Shown here one piece after another: positions 18,305 to 26,939 of a stretch of DNA of 64,000 nucleotides (its first letter is position 1; every line of letters starts with the position of its first letter). The DNA lies in contig JAWWPY010000439.1 of NCBI GenBank assembly GCA_033854735.1, positions 1 through 64,000 on the forward strand, given 5' to 3'. This DNA comes from JAWWPY01 sp033854735. Lineage in GTDB: Bacteria > Actinomycetota > Actinomycetes > Streptosporangiales > Streptosporangiaceae. The notes beneath the pieces are model-generated. The model was given only the letters and a program-made list of their open reading frames with translations, did not search any database and had not been told where the DNA came from. Position numbers and translations under genes: made by a program.

Positions 18305-18352
18305 GCTACACCCCAGCATGCGACACCAGCACGCCACCGTTTATGGAGAATC

Positions 18353-19474
18353 ATGGTCGTCCCGCTCTACGGCCGCTGTATCGCGGCAGCTGTCGGCCTC
18401 CTGCTGATCGTGTTCTCCGGCGCGAGCGTGATCGGGACGCTGATGGTGCCGCGGCCGGCCGGCGGACGGCTCACGCCCTGGGTGGACCGCCTCGTGAACG
18501 GCTCGTTCCGGGTGCTGATCGGGCTGATCGGCGACTACAAGCGCCGCGACCGGGTGCTCGCCAGTCAGGCCGCCGCGCTCCTGGTGTGCCAGCTGATCGC
18601 CTGGCTGGGCATTTTCTACGTCGGGTTCTCGCTGCTGCTGTGGCCATTCGTGCCGGCCGGGGTGACCCACGCGTTCGACACGGCAGGCCCCGCCCTGTGG
18701 TTCATCGGCAACTCGACCGTGCATGGCGCGGCCGAAAGCGCCATCCAGTACTGTGCCGCGCTGACTGGCCTGGTCACGGTGACCCTGCAGATCGCCTACC
18801 TGCCGACCCTCTACTCGGCGTTCAACCGCCGGGAGACCGATGTCGCGCTGCTGAACGCGCGGGCCGGCGTCCCATCCTGGGGCCCGGAACTGCTGGCCAG
18901 GACCCACTACGCCCTCGGATCCGGCGCATCCACCGTCAACACGCTGCCCGACCTCTACCGCCAGTGGGAACGCTGGGCGGCCGACGTCGCGGAAAGTCAC
19001 ACGACGTACCTGCCGCTGGTCCGGTTCCGCTCGCCGAGGCCGCTGTCGTCCTGGGTCACCGCGCTGCTCGCGGTCCTGGACTCGGCCGCGCTGTACCTCG
19101 CGCTGTCCCCCAAGGCCGCGCCGACCGTCCCGGCCCGGCTCTGCCTGCGCGGCGGTTTCCAGTGCTTCAACGAGGTCGCCCGCGGGATGGGCATCAAGGT
19201 CCAGGAAATGCCCGATGCCAGCGAGGGCATCAGCCTCAGCTATGCGGACTTCCTCGAGGCCGTCGAGCGTATGAAGTCGGTGGACTTCCCGGTCGAGCGC
19301 GATCCCGCCGACGCGTGGCCCGACTTCGTCGGCTGGCGGGTCAACTACGAACAGGCGGCCTATGCGGTCGCCCTGGCCGTGGACGCGGTCCCGGCGCTCT
19401 GGTCGGGGCCGCGCCGTCACCGAATCCCGGCCATTCCGCCGATCCGGCCGCCGCTGGGACGACCGCCCAAGTAA
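18353..19474 (+). CDS. Conserved multi-pass membrane protein, function unknown (373 aa)
   Basis: Hydrophobic segments are at about residues 8-32, 72-100, 120-160 (weak) and possibly later; the C-terminal half is soluble with ERWAADVAESHTTYLPLVRFRSP and a Pro-rich tail. The layout (two helices, a short re-entrant-like stretch FIGNSTVHGAAES, another helix, then a cytoplasmic domain) recalls 2TM ion-channel subunits, but the K+ selectivity sequence is absent, so I only call it membrane protein. Start ATG 18353 follows TGGAG. It is 48 bp after gnd and could be cotranscribed. Confidence 0.7.
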   Translation: MVVPLYGRCIAAAVGLLLIVFSGASVIGTLMVPRPAGGRLTPWVDRLVNGSFRVLIGLIGDYKRRDRVLASQAAALLVCQLIAWLGIFYVGFSLLLWPFVPAGVTHAFDTAGPALWFIGNSTVHGAAESAIQYCAALTGLVTVTLQIAYLPTLYSAFNRRETDVALLNARAGVPSWGPELLARTHYALGSGASTVNTLPDLYRQWERWAADVAESHTTYLPLVRFRSPRPLSSWVTALLAVLDSAALYLALSPKAAPTVPARLCLRGGFQCFNEVARGMGIKVQEMPDASEGISLSYADFLEAVERMKSVDFPVERDPADAWPDFVGWRVNYEQAAYAVALAVDAVPALWSGPRRHRIPAIPPIRPPLGRPPK

Positions 19475-19607
19475 CGCCCGCCGTCGTGGGCGGTCCCGGT
19501 CTCGTCCCTGCCCGGCATACTCGGCCCATGACCGCCGCTTAGCCGAGCTTCTGCGGGGCAGCCGTTCCAGGCAACAGATGAGGCCCGCTGAACATGGAGG
19601 ACATGGC

Positions 19608-20510
19608 ATGCCAACGGTCGCGGTGGTGGCGCACGCTGACAAGAGCTTCGGCGGGGGCTTGCCTGAGCTCAGGACGGTGCTGGCCCAGGAGGGTTTTGCC
19701 GATCCACTCTGGTACGAGGTGGCCAAGAGCCGTCAAGCGCCCAAGTACGCTCGCCGCGCCCTGCGCCGCGGCGCTGACCTGCTGTTCGTCTGGGGCGGCG
19801 ACGGGACGGTCCAGCGCTGCATCGACGCCGTGGCCGGGTCGGGGACTGCCCTCGCGATCCTGCCGGCTGGCACCGCGAACCTGCTGGCGGCCAACCTGCA
19901 GATTCCGGCCGACCTCGCCGGCGCGGTGCGCGTCGGGCTGCACGGAGAGCGCCGCCCGCTGGATACCGGCACGATGAACGGCGAGCACTTCGCGGTGATG
20001 GCCGGGGCCGGGTTCGATGCCCGCATGATCAACGAGGCCGACGGGGGGATGAAGGACCGCATCGGCCGGGCCGCGTATCTCTACGCCGGGGCCAGGAACC
20101 TCAGTGGCGGCCGCGCGAAGGCCACCGTCACGGTGGACGGGCAGCGATTTTTCAAGGGCCGGATCTCGTGCGTCCTCGTGGGGAATGTGGGGAAGGTCCT
20201 CGGCGGGGTCGAGGCCTTCAGCGGAGCTCAGCCGGACGACGGACTCCTCGAACTCGGCGTAGTCACGGCCAAGAATCCGGTCGAATGGGCCCGGACCCTG
20301 GGGCGGGTCGCGCTGGGCAAGTCAGAGAAGTCGCCGTTCGTCCAGCTCACACGGGGAAAGAAGTTCCGGATCCGGTTCGATCGGCCGTTGCTCTACGAGC
20401 TTGACGGTGGCACGCGCCCCGCTACCAGGGAGATGCGGATCAAGGTTCATCCCGCCTCGATGACGATCTGCGTCCCGGCGCAGGCCGCGAACGAGTCCCC
20501 CGGCGCCTAG
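19608..20510 (+). CDS. Diacylglycerol kinase family lipid kinase (300 aa)
   Basis: Catalytic domain motif FVWGGDGTVQRC at about residues 60-70 and LPAGTANLLAANLQI, the phosphate-binding and lipid-kinase signature of the DAGK/sphingosine-kinase/YegS superfamily; YELDGG near the C-terminus closes the second beta-sandwich domain. Expected reaction: ATP-dependent phosphorylation of diacylglycerol or a related lipid at the membrane. ATG 19608 follows GGAGG with 7-base spacing. The next gene is a phospholipase D, so both may act on phosphatidic-acid pools. Confidence 0.9.
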   Translation: MPTVAVVAHADKSFGGGLPELRTVLAQEGFADPLWYEVAKSRQAPKYARRALRRGADLLFVWGGDGTVQRCIDAVAGSGTALAILPAGTANLLAANLQIPADLAGAVRVGLHGERRPLDTGTMNGEHFAVMAGAGFDARMINEADGGMKDRIGRAAYLYAGARNLSGGRAKATVTVDGQRFFKGRISCVLVGNVGKVLGGVEAFSGAQPDDGLLELGVVTAKNPVEWARTLGRVALGKSEKSPFVQLTRGKKFRIRFDRPLLYELDGGTRPATREMRIKVHPASMTICVPAQAANESPGA

Positions 20511-20562
20511 ATATGTCCTGGCGCCGCAGACGCGCCGGCCCGCAAGGTGCCACAATTCGGAC

Positions 20563-22224
20563 GTGCTTCCAGATTCGGTTGACTCGGAGGATGATCCGCT
20601 CGAGCAGGACGCTCCCGATCACGCGGTGGACGATCCGGCTATCGTGTCGTGGTTCCTCGGCGAGGGCGACCGGGCCAACCCCGCTACCGACCTCAGGGTC
20701 TTTACCACGGGGAACCTGGTCCAGCCGCTGGTCGACGGCCGCAGCTACTTCGCCCGGCTGTGCGCTGAGCTGAGCGCGACTGAGCCGGGTGACCAGGTGT
20801 ACTTCCTGGATTTCCGGGGCGACCTGGACGAGCGCCTGGCCGGCCCGGGATCAGAGATCGGCGAGGTGCTGGGCGCGGCAGCGCGCCGCAAGGTCCGGGT
20901 CTTCGGCCTGCTGTGGCGCTCACAGCCCAAGGTGGTGCAGCAGTCCGAGGAGGCCAACGCGGATTTTGTCCGGCAGGTCGACGAGGACGGCGGTCAGGTG
21001 CTGCTCGATGCCCGGACCCGCCGCGGGGGCAGCCACCACCAGAAGCTGGTCGTGGTGCGCCGTCCCGGCTATCCCGCGCGCGATGTCGCGTTCATCGGCG
21101 GGATCGACCTGGGTTACAGCCGTAATGACGACTCGGAGCACACCGGCGACCCGCAGGTGATGGAGTTCCCCGACGCCTACGGCCCGCGGCCGCCCTGGCA
21201 CGACATCCAGGCCGAGGTGAGTGGCCCGGCCGTGCACGATCTCGAGCACACCTTCCGGGAGCGCTGGTACGGCAGCAGCGTCCTTGACCTGCCCAGTCCA
21301 CTCCGCCAGCTCTACGACCGCGCGTATCACATGGGTGCGATGACGAGCCGGCCTCTTCCGGAGCCGCTGGCCGCGGACGAGACCCGGCGGGGCCCGCACG
21401 CCGTCCAGGTGCTGCGCACCTACCCCGCCCGCGTCCGCCGGTACCCGTTCGCGCCGCTCGGGGAGCGGAGCATCGCGCACGCGTACCGGAAGGTGTTCAC
21501 GCGGGCCCGCTGCCTGGTCTACCTAGAGGACCAGTACCTGTGGTCGAGGCCGGTCGCCCTCGTCATCGCCTCGGCCCTGCGGGACAACCCGGACCTGCAT
21601 GTCATCGCGGTTGTGCCCCGGCATCCCGACAAGGACGGCGCGGTCACCCAGGTGCCTTCCGTGCTCGGCCAGCACGACGTGATGCGGGCCTGCGCCGCGG
21701 CGGGCGGCGAGCGTTTCGCCGTATTTGACCTGGAGAACCACCAGGGAACACCGGTGTACGTGCACGCCAAGGTGGTGGTGGTCGATGACGTGTGGGCGAT
21801 GGTCGGGTCAGACAATCTCAACCGGAGGTCATGGAGCCACGACAGCGAGCTGTCGATCGCCGTGCTGGACTCGCAGCGGGATGCCCGGGAGCCCCGCGAC
21901 CCGGCTGGCCTGGGGGACGGAGCGCGGACGTTCGCCCGGGACCTCCGCCTCAGGCTGTGGCGCGAGCACCTTGACCGGGGCGACGACGACGTGGCCGACC
22001 TGCTGGATCCGCGGGATGCCTTCGCGGCGTTCCGCCGGCAGGCCACCGAGCTCGCCGCATGGCACGAGGCGGGCGGCTCCGGATCCAGGCCCCCGGGCCG
22101 GGTGATGCCACATCGGCTCCGCAACCTCACAGCCGTGCAGCGGCTATGGGCCACGCCGCTGTACCGGATTGTCTATGACCCGGACGGGCGTCCGTTGCGG
22201 GACCGCATTCGCGGCCGGCTCTGA
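20563..22224 (+). CDS. Phospholipase D family protein (553 aa)
   Basis: Two HKD active-site motifs are complete: HHQKLVVVRRPGYPARDV with FIGGIDLG at about residues 156-185, and VHAKVVVVDDVWAMVGSDNLNRRSW at about 399-425. No signal peptide is visible, which separates it from secreted Streptomyces PLD and fits cytosolic or membrane-associated phosphodiesterases. GTG 20563 is the annotated start but its ribosome site is weak. It follows the lipid kinase by 52 bp. Substrate could be phospholipid, cardiolipin or another phosphodiester. Confidence 0.88.
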   Translation: MLPDSVDSEDDPLEQDAPDHAVDDPAIVSWFLGEGDRANPATDLRVFTTGNLVQPLVDGRSYFARLCAELSATEPGDQVYFLDFRGDLDERLAGPGSEIGEVLGAAARRKVRVFGLLWRSQPKVVQQSEEANADFVRQVDEDGGQVLLDARTRRGGSHHQKLVVVRRPGYPARDVAFIGGIDLGYSRNDDSEHTGDPQVMEFPDAYGPRPPWHDIQAEVSGPAVHDLEHTFRERWYGSSVLDLPSPLRQLYDRAYHMGAMTSRPLPEPLAADETRRGPHAVQVLRTYPARVRRYPFAPLGERSIAHAYRKVFTRARCLVYLEDQYLWSRPVALVIASALRDNPDLHVIAVVPRHPDKDGAVTQVPSVLGQHDVMRACAAAGGERFAVFDLENHQGTPVYVHAKVVVVDDVWAMVGSDNLNRRSWSHDSELSIAVLDSQRDAREPRDPAGLGDGARTFARDLRLRLWREHLDRGDDDVADLLDPRDAFAAFRRQATELAAWHEAGGSGSRPPGRVMPHRLRNLTAVQRLWATPLYRIVYDPDGRPLRDRIRGRL

Positions 22225-22244
22225 TCGGCGCGCTGAGCACTAGG

Positions 22245-23174
22245 GTGCTGAAGGTGACCGTGCCCCGGGTGGCTGTCGGCCCGCTGCCCCGCGACTCTGC
22301 CTGCCAGGCTATCCGCGCTGGCGGAGGCGAGCCGGCCGGCGTTGATGCGACGGCCGACGCGCTGGTCTGGCTCGATTCCTCCGATCTGGACGGGCTGCGG
22401 CGCGCGCTCGCGGCCGCGAGCGCGGCGCGCTGGATCCAGCTGCCGATGGCCGGGGTGGAGCGAGTGGCCGACTCCGGGCTGCTCGATCCCCGGCGGACCT
22501 GGACCTCGGCGAAGGGCGCGTACGCCGAGCCGGTCGCCGAGCACGCCCTGGCCCTCGCCCTGGCCGGGCTGCGCTCGCTGCGCCGGCGCTTCGGTGCCCG
22601 CTCGTGGGGTGAGCCGGCCGGGGAGAGCCTGTACGACGAGCCGGTGACGATCCTCGGCGGCGGCGGAATCGCGGCGAGCCTGCTGGAGCTGCTGGCCCCG
22701 TTCCGGGTCACGGCCACCGTGGTCCGCCGCAGCGCCGATCCGGTGCCCGGAGCGGCCAGCACGCTGCCGCAGGCCCGGCTGCACGAGGCGCTCACCGGCG
22801 CCCGGGTTGTCTTCCTGGCCCTGGCGCTCACGCCGGGCACCGAGAAGATCATCGGTTCCGCCGAACTGGCCGCGATGCGGCCGGACGCCTGGCTGGTCAA
22901 CGTGGCCCGCGGACGGCATGTCGATACCCGTGCGCTGGTGACCGCCCTGCGCAACGGCGCCATCGGCGGGGCGGCGCTCGACGTCACTGACCCGGAGCCG
23001 CTGCCCGATGGGCATCCGCTCTGGCCGCTGGAGAACTGCGTCATCACCCCGCACACCGCTGACACCCCGGAAATGACCGAGCGGCTGCTGGCCCGGCGCA
23101 TTCAGGACAATGTCGCCAGGTTCGCCGCTGGCCAGGCGCTGAGCGGGCTCGTCGATCCGGCCGCGGGATACTGA
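22245..23174 (+). CDS. D-isomer-specific 2-hydroxyacid dehydrogenase (309 aa)
   Basis: NAD(P)-dependent oxidoreductase interconverting a 2-oxoacid and D-2-hydroxyacid. VTILGGGGIAASLLELLAPF is the dinucleotide loop; LVNVARGRHVDTRAL contains the substrate-binding Arg; DPEPLPDGHPLW the Glu, and ITPHTADTPEM the catalytic His. The N-terminal catalytic half is shorter than in glycerate dehydrogenases. The start is uncertain between GTG 22245 and GTG 22254. Substrate not assignable. Confidence 0.88.
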   Translation: MLKVTVPRVAVGPLPRDSACQAIRAGGGEPAGVDATADALVWLDSSDLDGLRRALAAASAARWIQLPMAGVERVADSGLLDPRRTWTSAKGAYAEPVAEHALALALAGLRSLRRRFGARSWGEPAGESLYDEPVTILGGGGIAASLLELLAPFRVTATVVRRSADPVPGAASTLPQARLHEALTGARVVFLALALTPGTEKIIGSAELAAMRPDAWLVNVARGRHVDTRALVTALRNGAIGGAALDVTDPEPLPDGHPLWPLENCVITPHTADTPEMTERLLARRIQDNVARFAAGQALSGLVDPAAGY

Positions 23175-23227
23175 GCCGGAGATCAGCGCCCCAGATCCGC
23201 ACTCATCAGCCGACGTGGAGCGAACAG

Positions 23228-23935
23228 ATGGCTGTATCCCCACAGGACGTCCGCCAGGCCTTGACCGAGCTGGGCAAACTGCGCTTCGGCGAGATGCGTG
23301 TCGAAGATGCGTTGCATGAGATCGTGCAGACCACTCACGCGATCTTTGACGTAGACGGCGCGGGCTTGATGCTCGCTGATGCCAATCACCAGCTGCACAA
23401 CGTCGCGGTCTCGGACGAGCGGCTCGGACATCTGGAGGACCTGCAGATACGGCACCAGGAAGGCCCCTGCATCTCCGCGTTTGACGAGAAGGAGCTGGTC
23501 GGGGCCCCGGATCTGACCCAGGAGACCCGATGGCCGCTCTTCAGCCGGGCGGCTGTGGCTCAGGGGGTGCGCGCCGTGCTGGCCAGCCCCCTGCCGTACA
23601 ACCAGGACGCCGTGGGTGTCGTCGCGGTGCTGTCCGACGACCCCCATCCCTGGTCTCCCGAAGGTGAGCTGGCCCTGCTCGCGTTCACCGACCTTGCTGC
23701 CCTGCTGATCGCGAGCATGATGCAGGGCGAGCAGCAGTCTGAACTAGCGGCGCAGCTGCAGGGCGCGCTGAACTCCCGGGCCGTCATCGAGCAGGCCAAA
23801 GGGGTCCTGATCGGGCAGCACGGACTGTCGGCCCAGGCGGCCTACGTTCAGCTGCGCGATCAGGCGCGGGCGCAGCGCCGCAAGCTGGTCGCGGTCTCCG
23901 CCGAACTCGTGCGGAGCGCGTCACACGGCGGCTGA
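23228..23935 (+). CDS. GAF-ANTAR transcription antitermination regulator (235 aa)
   Basis: The N-terminal GAF sensor (about residues 25-150, containing HQEGPCISAFDEKELV and VRAVLASPLPYN) is followed by an ANTAR domain (about 170-230: LQGALNSRAVIEQAKGVLIGQHGLS). ANTAR proteins bind tandem hairpins in nascent RNA and prevent termination; dimerisation is usually driven by the sensor. ATG 23228 has GGAG 8 bases upstream. The STAS gene downstream (177 bp) may belong to the same signalling unit. No ANTAR target hairpins were identified here. Confidence 0.92.
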   Translation: MAVSPQDVRQALTELGKLRFGEMRVEDALHEIVQTTHAIFDVDGAGLMLADANHQLHNVAVSDERLGHLEDLQIRHQEGPCISAFDEKELVGAPDLTQETRWPLFSRAAVAQGVRAVLASPLPYNQDAVGVVAVLSDDPHPWSPEGELALLAFTDLAALLIASMMQGEQQSELAAQLQGALNSRAVIEQAKGVLIGQHGLSAQAAYVQLRDQARAQRRKLVAVSAELVRSASHGG

Positions 23936-24112
23936 TGGCTTGAATCCGGCCCGGCGTCCGGCATACTGGGAAGGTCGTCACGACACCGCCCAGACTCATG
24001 CGGTTGTCCGTAACGTCGATGTTCGTCATCGCGTCTCTCCGACGTCGCGTCCGAGAGGCCCCTTCTGGCAGCAGTCGGCGAGGCCGTCCCCCGCTGCTGA
24101 CCGGGAGATCTC

Positions 24113-24460
24113 ATGGTCACCCTTGGACCCGTCTACGACGACGGCGTGCTCCGGATGACCCTGGCAGGCAGTCCGCCGGTCCTGGTCATTGACGGCGAGA
24201 TTGACGAGGACACCTACCCTGCCCTCGTGCAGAGGCTGGGAGAGCTCATGGGTCCGGCCGAGATTCATCTCAACCTGGCCGGCGTGCAGTACTGCGACCT
24301 GGCCGGGCTGCGGGCCATGGTCCTGCTGACCGGCGCCAGCCCGGGCGGCCGCGGCCGGCGCGTCGTCCTGCACGAGGTTCCCCCGCACCTGCAGGCCATG
24401 CTGGGCATCGTCGGCTGGGACTCGACGCCGGGGCTCGTCCTGGCCGACCTGCCCAGCTGA
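24113..24460 (+). CDS. STAS-domain protein lacking the phospho-serine (115 aa)
   Basis: The fold of anti-sigma factor antagonists is readable: VLVIDGEIDEDTYPALVQRL, then HLNLAGVQYCDLAGLRAMV and a C-terminal strand. In SpoIIAA-type antagonists the loop reads DSSG with a serine that is phosphorylated by the anti-sigma kinase; here it is D62-L63-A-G, so phosphorylation at that site is not possible. ATG 24113 follows GGGAG. It lies between the GAF-ANTAR gene and convergent trxA. It may act as a constitutively free antagonist, or a sensor domain only. Confidence 0.85.
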   Translation: MVTLGPVYDDGVLRMTLAGSPPVLVIDGEIDEDTYPALVQRLGELMGPAEIHLNLAGVQYCDLAGLRAMVLLTGASPGGRGRRVVLHEVPPHLQAMLGIVGWDSTPGLVLADLPS

Positions 24461-24566
24461 ACGAGCACACCCGGGTCAGCGGGTCAGCCGGGCCGCCAGT
24501 CTGCCGCCAGCCCCATCGCCGGGGCCTGCCAGTTAGAGCCGGCGTGGCGATCCGCGCCAGCGCTAC
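24461..24566. other. Convergent intergenic spacer
   Basis: About 105 bp separate the converging STAS and trxA genes. No clear terminator hairpin with a T-run was seen, and no ORF. Confidence 0.5.
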
Positions 24567-24890
24567 CTAGACGAATTCTGCGAACTCGCGGAGCAGCGCG
24601 GACTTGGACCTGGCCCCGATCACCTGCCTGACGATCTCACCGCCGGAGAACAGGTTCAGGGTGGGGACGAGCATGATCGCGTACTTCTGCGCGGTTTTCG
24701 GGTTCTCGTCCACGTTGAGCTTGACCACGTCGATCTTGTCGGCATGCTCCGCGGCGATCACGTCGAGCACCGGGGCGACCTGCCGGCACGGGCCGCACCA
24801 TTGCGCCCAGCATTCCACGATGACCGGCTTGGGGTTCCTGAGGACCTCGGCCTCGAAGCTCTCATCGGTCACTGCCTTCACTATGCGCAT
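24567..24890 (-). CDS. trxA: Thioredoxin (107 aa)
   Basis: Small disulfide reductase with active site WCGPC, cis-proline in LVPTLNLF and the usual beta-alpha order. Length is exactly that of classical thioredoxins. Its start overlaps the end of the upstream merR gene by 10 bp, so the two are translated from one transcript made from the MerR-type promoter at 25294-25324. The extra linkage to a MerR regulator with C-terminal cysteines suggests redox or thiol-stress control. Confidence 0.95.
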   Translation of the reverse strand: MRIVKAVTDESFEAEVLRNPKPVIVECWAQWCGPCRQVAPVLDVIAAEHADKIDVVKLNVDENPKTAQKYAIMLVPTLNLFSGGEIVRQVIGARSKSALLREFAEFV

Positions 24891-25285
24891 GATGGTCCTT
24901 CCGTTCCCAGATGCAGCGCCACGCAGTCGTCGCGGTTACCGTGCTCGCACACGTGGACCAGGCGACGCAGCCGGCACTGCAGCAGCGAAAGCTCCCGCAG
25001 CTGCTCGCCTATCGCGCCGAGCTTGGCCTCAGCCGCGCGGACGATGTCGTCGGTGGACCGGGCCTGCGCGGGACCCAGCAGGTCACCGATTTCTCCGAGG
25101 GTGAACCCGAGCCGCGTGGCCCGGCGGATGAAGGCCAGCCGCCACTGGTCATCCTCGGAGTACTCCCGGAAACCGGAGCCCCGGCGCTCGGGCACAGCCA
25201 GCAAGCCCCGGCGCTGATAGAACCGCACCGTCTCGACGCCGACCCCTTGGGCGGCGGCAAACTTCCCGATCGTCAGCCCAGCCAT
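24881..25285 (-). CDS. MerR-family regulator with four C-terminal-half cysteines (134 aa)
   Basis: The N-terminal winged helix is classical (TIGKFAAAQGVGVETVRFYQRRGLL, then REYSEDD...RRATRLGFTLGEIGDLL), followed by a dimerisation helix and Cys104, Cys113, Cys121 and Cys133. Metal-sensing MerR, ZntR and CueR proteins use Cys near 79-82 on the dimerisation helix; that residue is absent here, so the ligand set differs and could be a thiol/redox or metal sensor. Start ATG 25285 fits the protein family; a longer frame upstream runs through the promoter. Expected to sit on the dyad at 25303-25318 and untwist its own promoter. Confidence 0.9.
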   Translation of the reverse strand: MAGLTIGKFAAAQGVGVETVRFYQRRGLLAVPERRGSGFREYSEDDQWRLAFIRRATRLGFTLGEIGDLLGPAQARSTDDIVRAAEAKLGAIGEQLRELSLLQCRLRRLVHVCEHGNRDDCVALHLGTEGPSCA

Positions 25286-25293
25286 GTCCCGAA

Positions 25294-25324
25294 AACTAAC
25301 AGCCGTACCCCGGTACGGAGTCAA
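25294..25324 (-). promoter_or_regulatory. MerR-type promoter with 19-bp spacer and operator dyad
   Basis: Reading the minus strand: TTGACT (25324-25319), a 19-bp spacer, then TTAGTT (25299-25294). The overlong 19-bp spacing is the hallmark of MerR-activated promoters. A 7-bp inverted repeat CCGTACC-CC-GGTACGG fills the spacer at 25303-25318. The merR start lies 9 bp beyond the -10 box, implying a nearly leaderless or very short leader transcript. Confidence 0.85.
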
Positions 25325-25412
25325 CCGGCGCACCGGATGGGGCGGCGGCCAGCGGCCCGGGGGCCTGGGCAGCTTGACTGGTCCGCTGGTCTGCAGCAGG
25401 ATGCGGTCTGGA

Positions 25413-26615
25413 ATGAGTCTGCGCATCGCCGTGGTAGGCGGGGGTATCGGGGGCCTGGCGGCGGCCGGGTTCCTGCACAAGGCGGGCCTGGGCGTGACGG
25501 TCTATGAGCAGGCCGCCATGATCACCGAGGTCGGCGCTGGTCTCGTGGTGACGCCTAACGCCGTCCGGCTGCTGCGCCGGCTGGGCCCTATCGAACGGTT
25601 CCAGGACCGGGCGGTGCCACTCGAGATCGGCTGGGAATTCCGCCGCTGGCAGGACGGCAGCGTGCTTTTCTCCCAGCGGCTCGGCGCCGAATGTGAGCGG
25701 CTGTATGGGGAGCAGTGCTATGGCGCCCACCGGGCCGACCTGCTAGATGTCCTGCACGCGGCGGTGACCGACCCGGGCCCGCGGCTGGGTTCGCGTTGCG
25801 TCGCGGTCCGCCGTCACCGGGACGAAGTGGAACTCGCCTTCGCCGATGGGTCCAACGCGGTAGCAGATGTCGTCATCGGCGCCGACGGCCTGCACTCGGT
25901 GGTGGGCCAGGCCGTGACCACTACCCAGCCGCCCAGGTTCTCCGGGATGTGCGCCTACCGCTGCCTGATCCCAGCGGACCGGGCGCCGCGCTTCGCGGTG
26001 CGGCCGGTCCAGACACTATGGCTCGGGCCGGACCACCATCTCGTGCACTACCCGATCGCGGCCGGGCGTTACGTCAATATCGTGGCGTTCGCGCCGGCGC
26101 ATGACTGGCGGGTCGAATCGTGGACCGCCGAGGGCCGCGTGGAAGACCTGCGGGCCGAATTCGCGGGCTGGGATCCGCGGCTCACTAGCTTGCTGGAGGC
26201 AGCTCAGCGGACTGGCCGGTGGGCTCTGCTGGATCGCGACCCGCTCGCGCGCTGGACGAACGGGCCCATCGCCTTGGCTGGGGACGCCGCGCACCCCATG
26301 TTCCCGTTTCTGGCCCAGGGCGCCGCCCAGGCCATCGAGGACGCCGCCGTGCTGGCCGGCTGCCTGGCCGCGAACACATCCGATCCCCCGGCCGCGCTGG
26401 CCCGGTACGAAGCACTCCGCAAGCCGAGGACGACCCGTGTGCAGATGCTCAGCCACGCCCGACAGCACACCAACCACCTGCCCGACGGCCCCCAGCAGCA
26501 GGCCCGGGATGCCTCCCTCGCGGACCAGGATCCGCTGGTGCACAACGCATGGATCTATGGGTACGACGCCGAGGACTCACTGCGACGGGGTGGCACAACA
26601 CGGTCAGCGGGGTAG
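25413..26615 (+). CDS. FAD-dependent aromatic monooxygenase, salicylate hydroxylase-like (400 aa)
   Basis: Class A flavoprotein hydroxylase: N-terminal LRIAVVGGGIGGLAAAGFL for FAD, DVVIGADGLHSVV for the DG motif, and GPIALAGDAAHPMFPFLAQGAAQAIEDA for the ribityl/pyrophosphate GD motif. Length fits 3-hydroxybenzoate or salicylate hydroxylases. ATG 25413 starts right at the FAD strand; ATG 25401 is an alternative. Divergent from merR-trxA, whose promoter lies just upstream. The substrate cannot be named. Confidence 0.9.
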   Translation: MSLRIAVVGGGIGGLAAAGFLHKAGLGVTVYEQAAMITEVGAGLVVTPNAVRLLRRLGPIERFQDRAVPLEIGWEFRRWQDGSVLFSQRLGAECERLYGEQCYGAHRADLLDVLHAAVTDPGPRLGSRCVAVRRHRDEVELAFADGSNAVADVVIGADGLHSVVGQAVTTTQPPRFSGMCAYRCLIPADRAPRFAVRPVQTLWLGPDHHLVHYPIAAGRYVNIVAFAPAHDWRVESWTAEGRVEDLRAEFAGWDPRLTSLLEAAQRTGRWALLDRDPLARWTNGPIALAGDAAHPMFPFLAQGAAQAIEDAAVLAGCLAANTSDPPAALARYEALRKPRTTRVQMLSHARQHTNHLPDGPQQQARDASLADQDPLVHNAWIYGYDAEDSLRRGGTTRSAG

Positions 26616-26939
26616 TCCCCTGAAGCGGTCGAGGAGGGCGAGCACCTCGTCGAGCTTCTCGCCGATCCCCGCCCTGGTCGGTTCCTCGGTCGGCTGGCCT
26701 GCAGCGATGTCATCCCGGAGGCTCTTGACCCCCTGGAACACGGCCTCGACCAGCCGCGCCCGCTGGTCACCGTCGAGCAGGTTGAACGAGATGCCCTCCA
26801 TGGCCTCAGAAAGCTCAAGCTCCTGGATATCGGCGGGGTCCGTCAGGTAGGTCCGGGCGCGGGAGAGAATCATCCGGAAGATCGCCTTCCGGATGGTGAC
26901 GATGTCCGCGCCGTTTTCGGAGAATCCGAGTACTGCCAT
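26604..26939 (-). CDS. Candidate immunity protein of the WXG100 toxin cassette (111 aa)
   Basis: A small, acidic, mostly helical protein (AIFRMILSRARTYLTDPADIQELELSEAMEGI) with no signal peptide. Its start overlaps the toxin stop as TGATG, so translation is coupled. Position, size and coupling are the usual signature of an immunity protein; no family is recognised. It overlaps the 3' end of the monooxygenase gene on the other strand by 12 bp. Confidence 0.7.
   Translation of the reverse strand: MAVLGFSENGADIVTIRKAIFRMILSRARTYLTDPADIQELELSEAMEGISFNLLDGDQRARLVEAVFQGVKSLRDDIAAGQPTEEPTRAGIGEKLDEVLALLDRFRGLPR

Noticed and set aside
18353..19474. Potassium channel
   Set aside because: No GYG/GFG selectivity filter seen; only the helix layout is similar.
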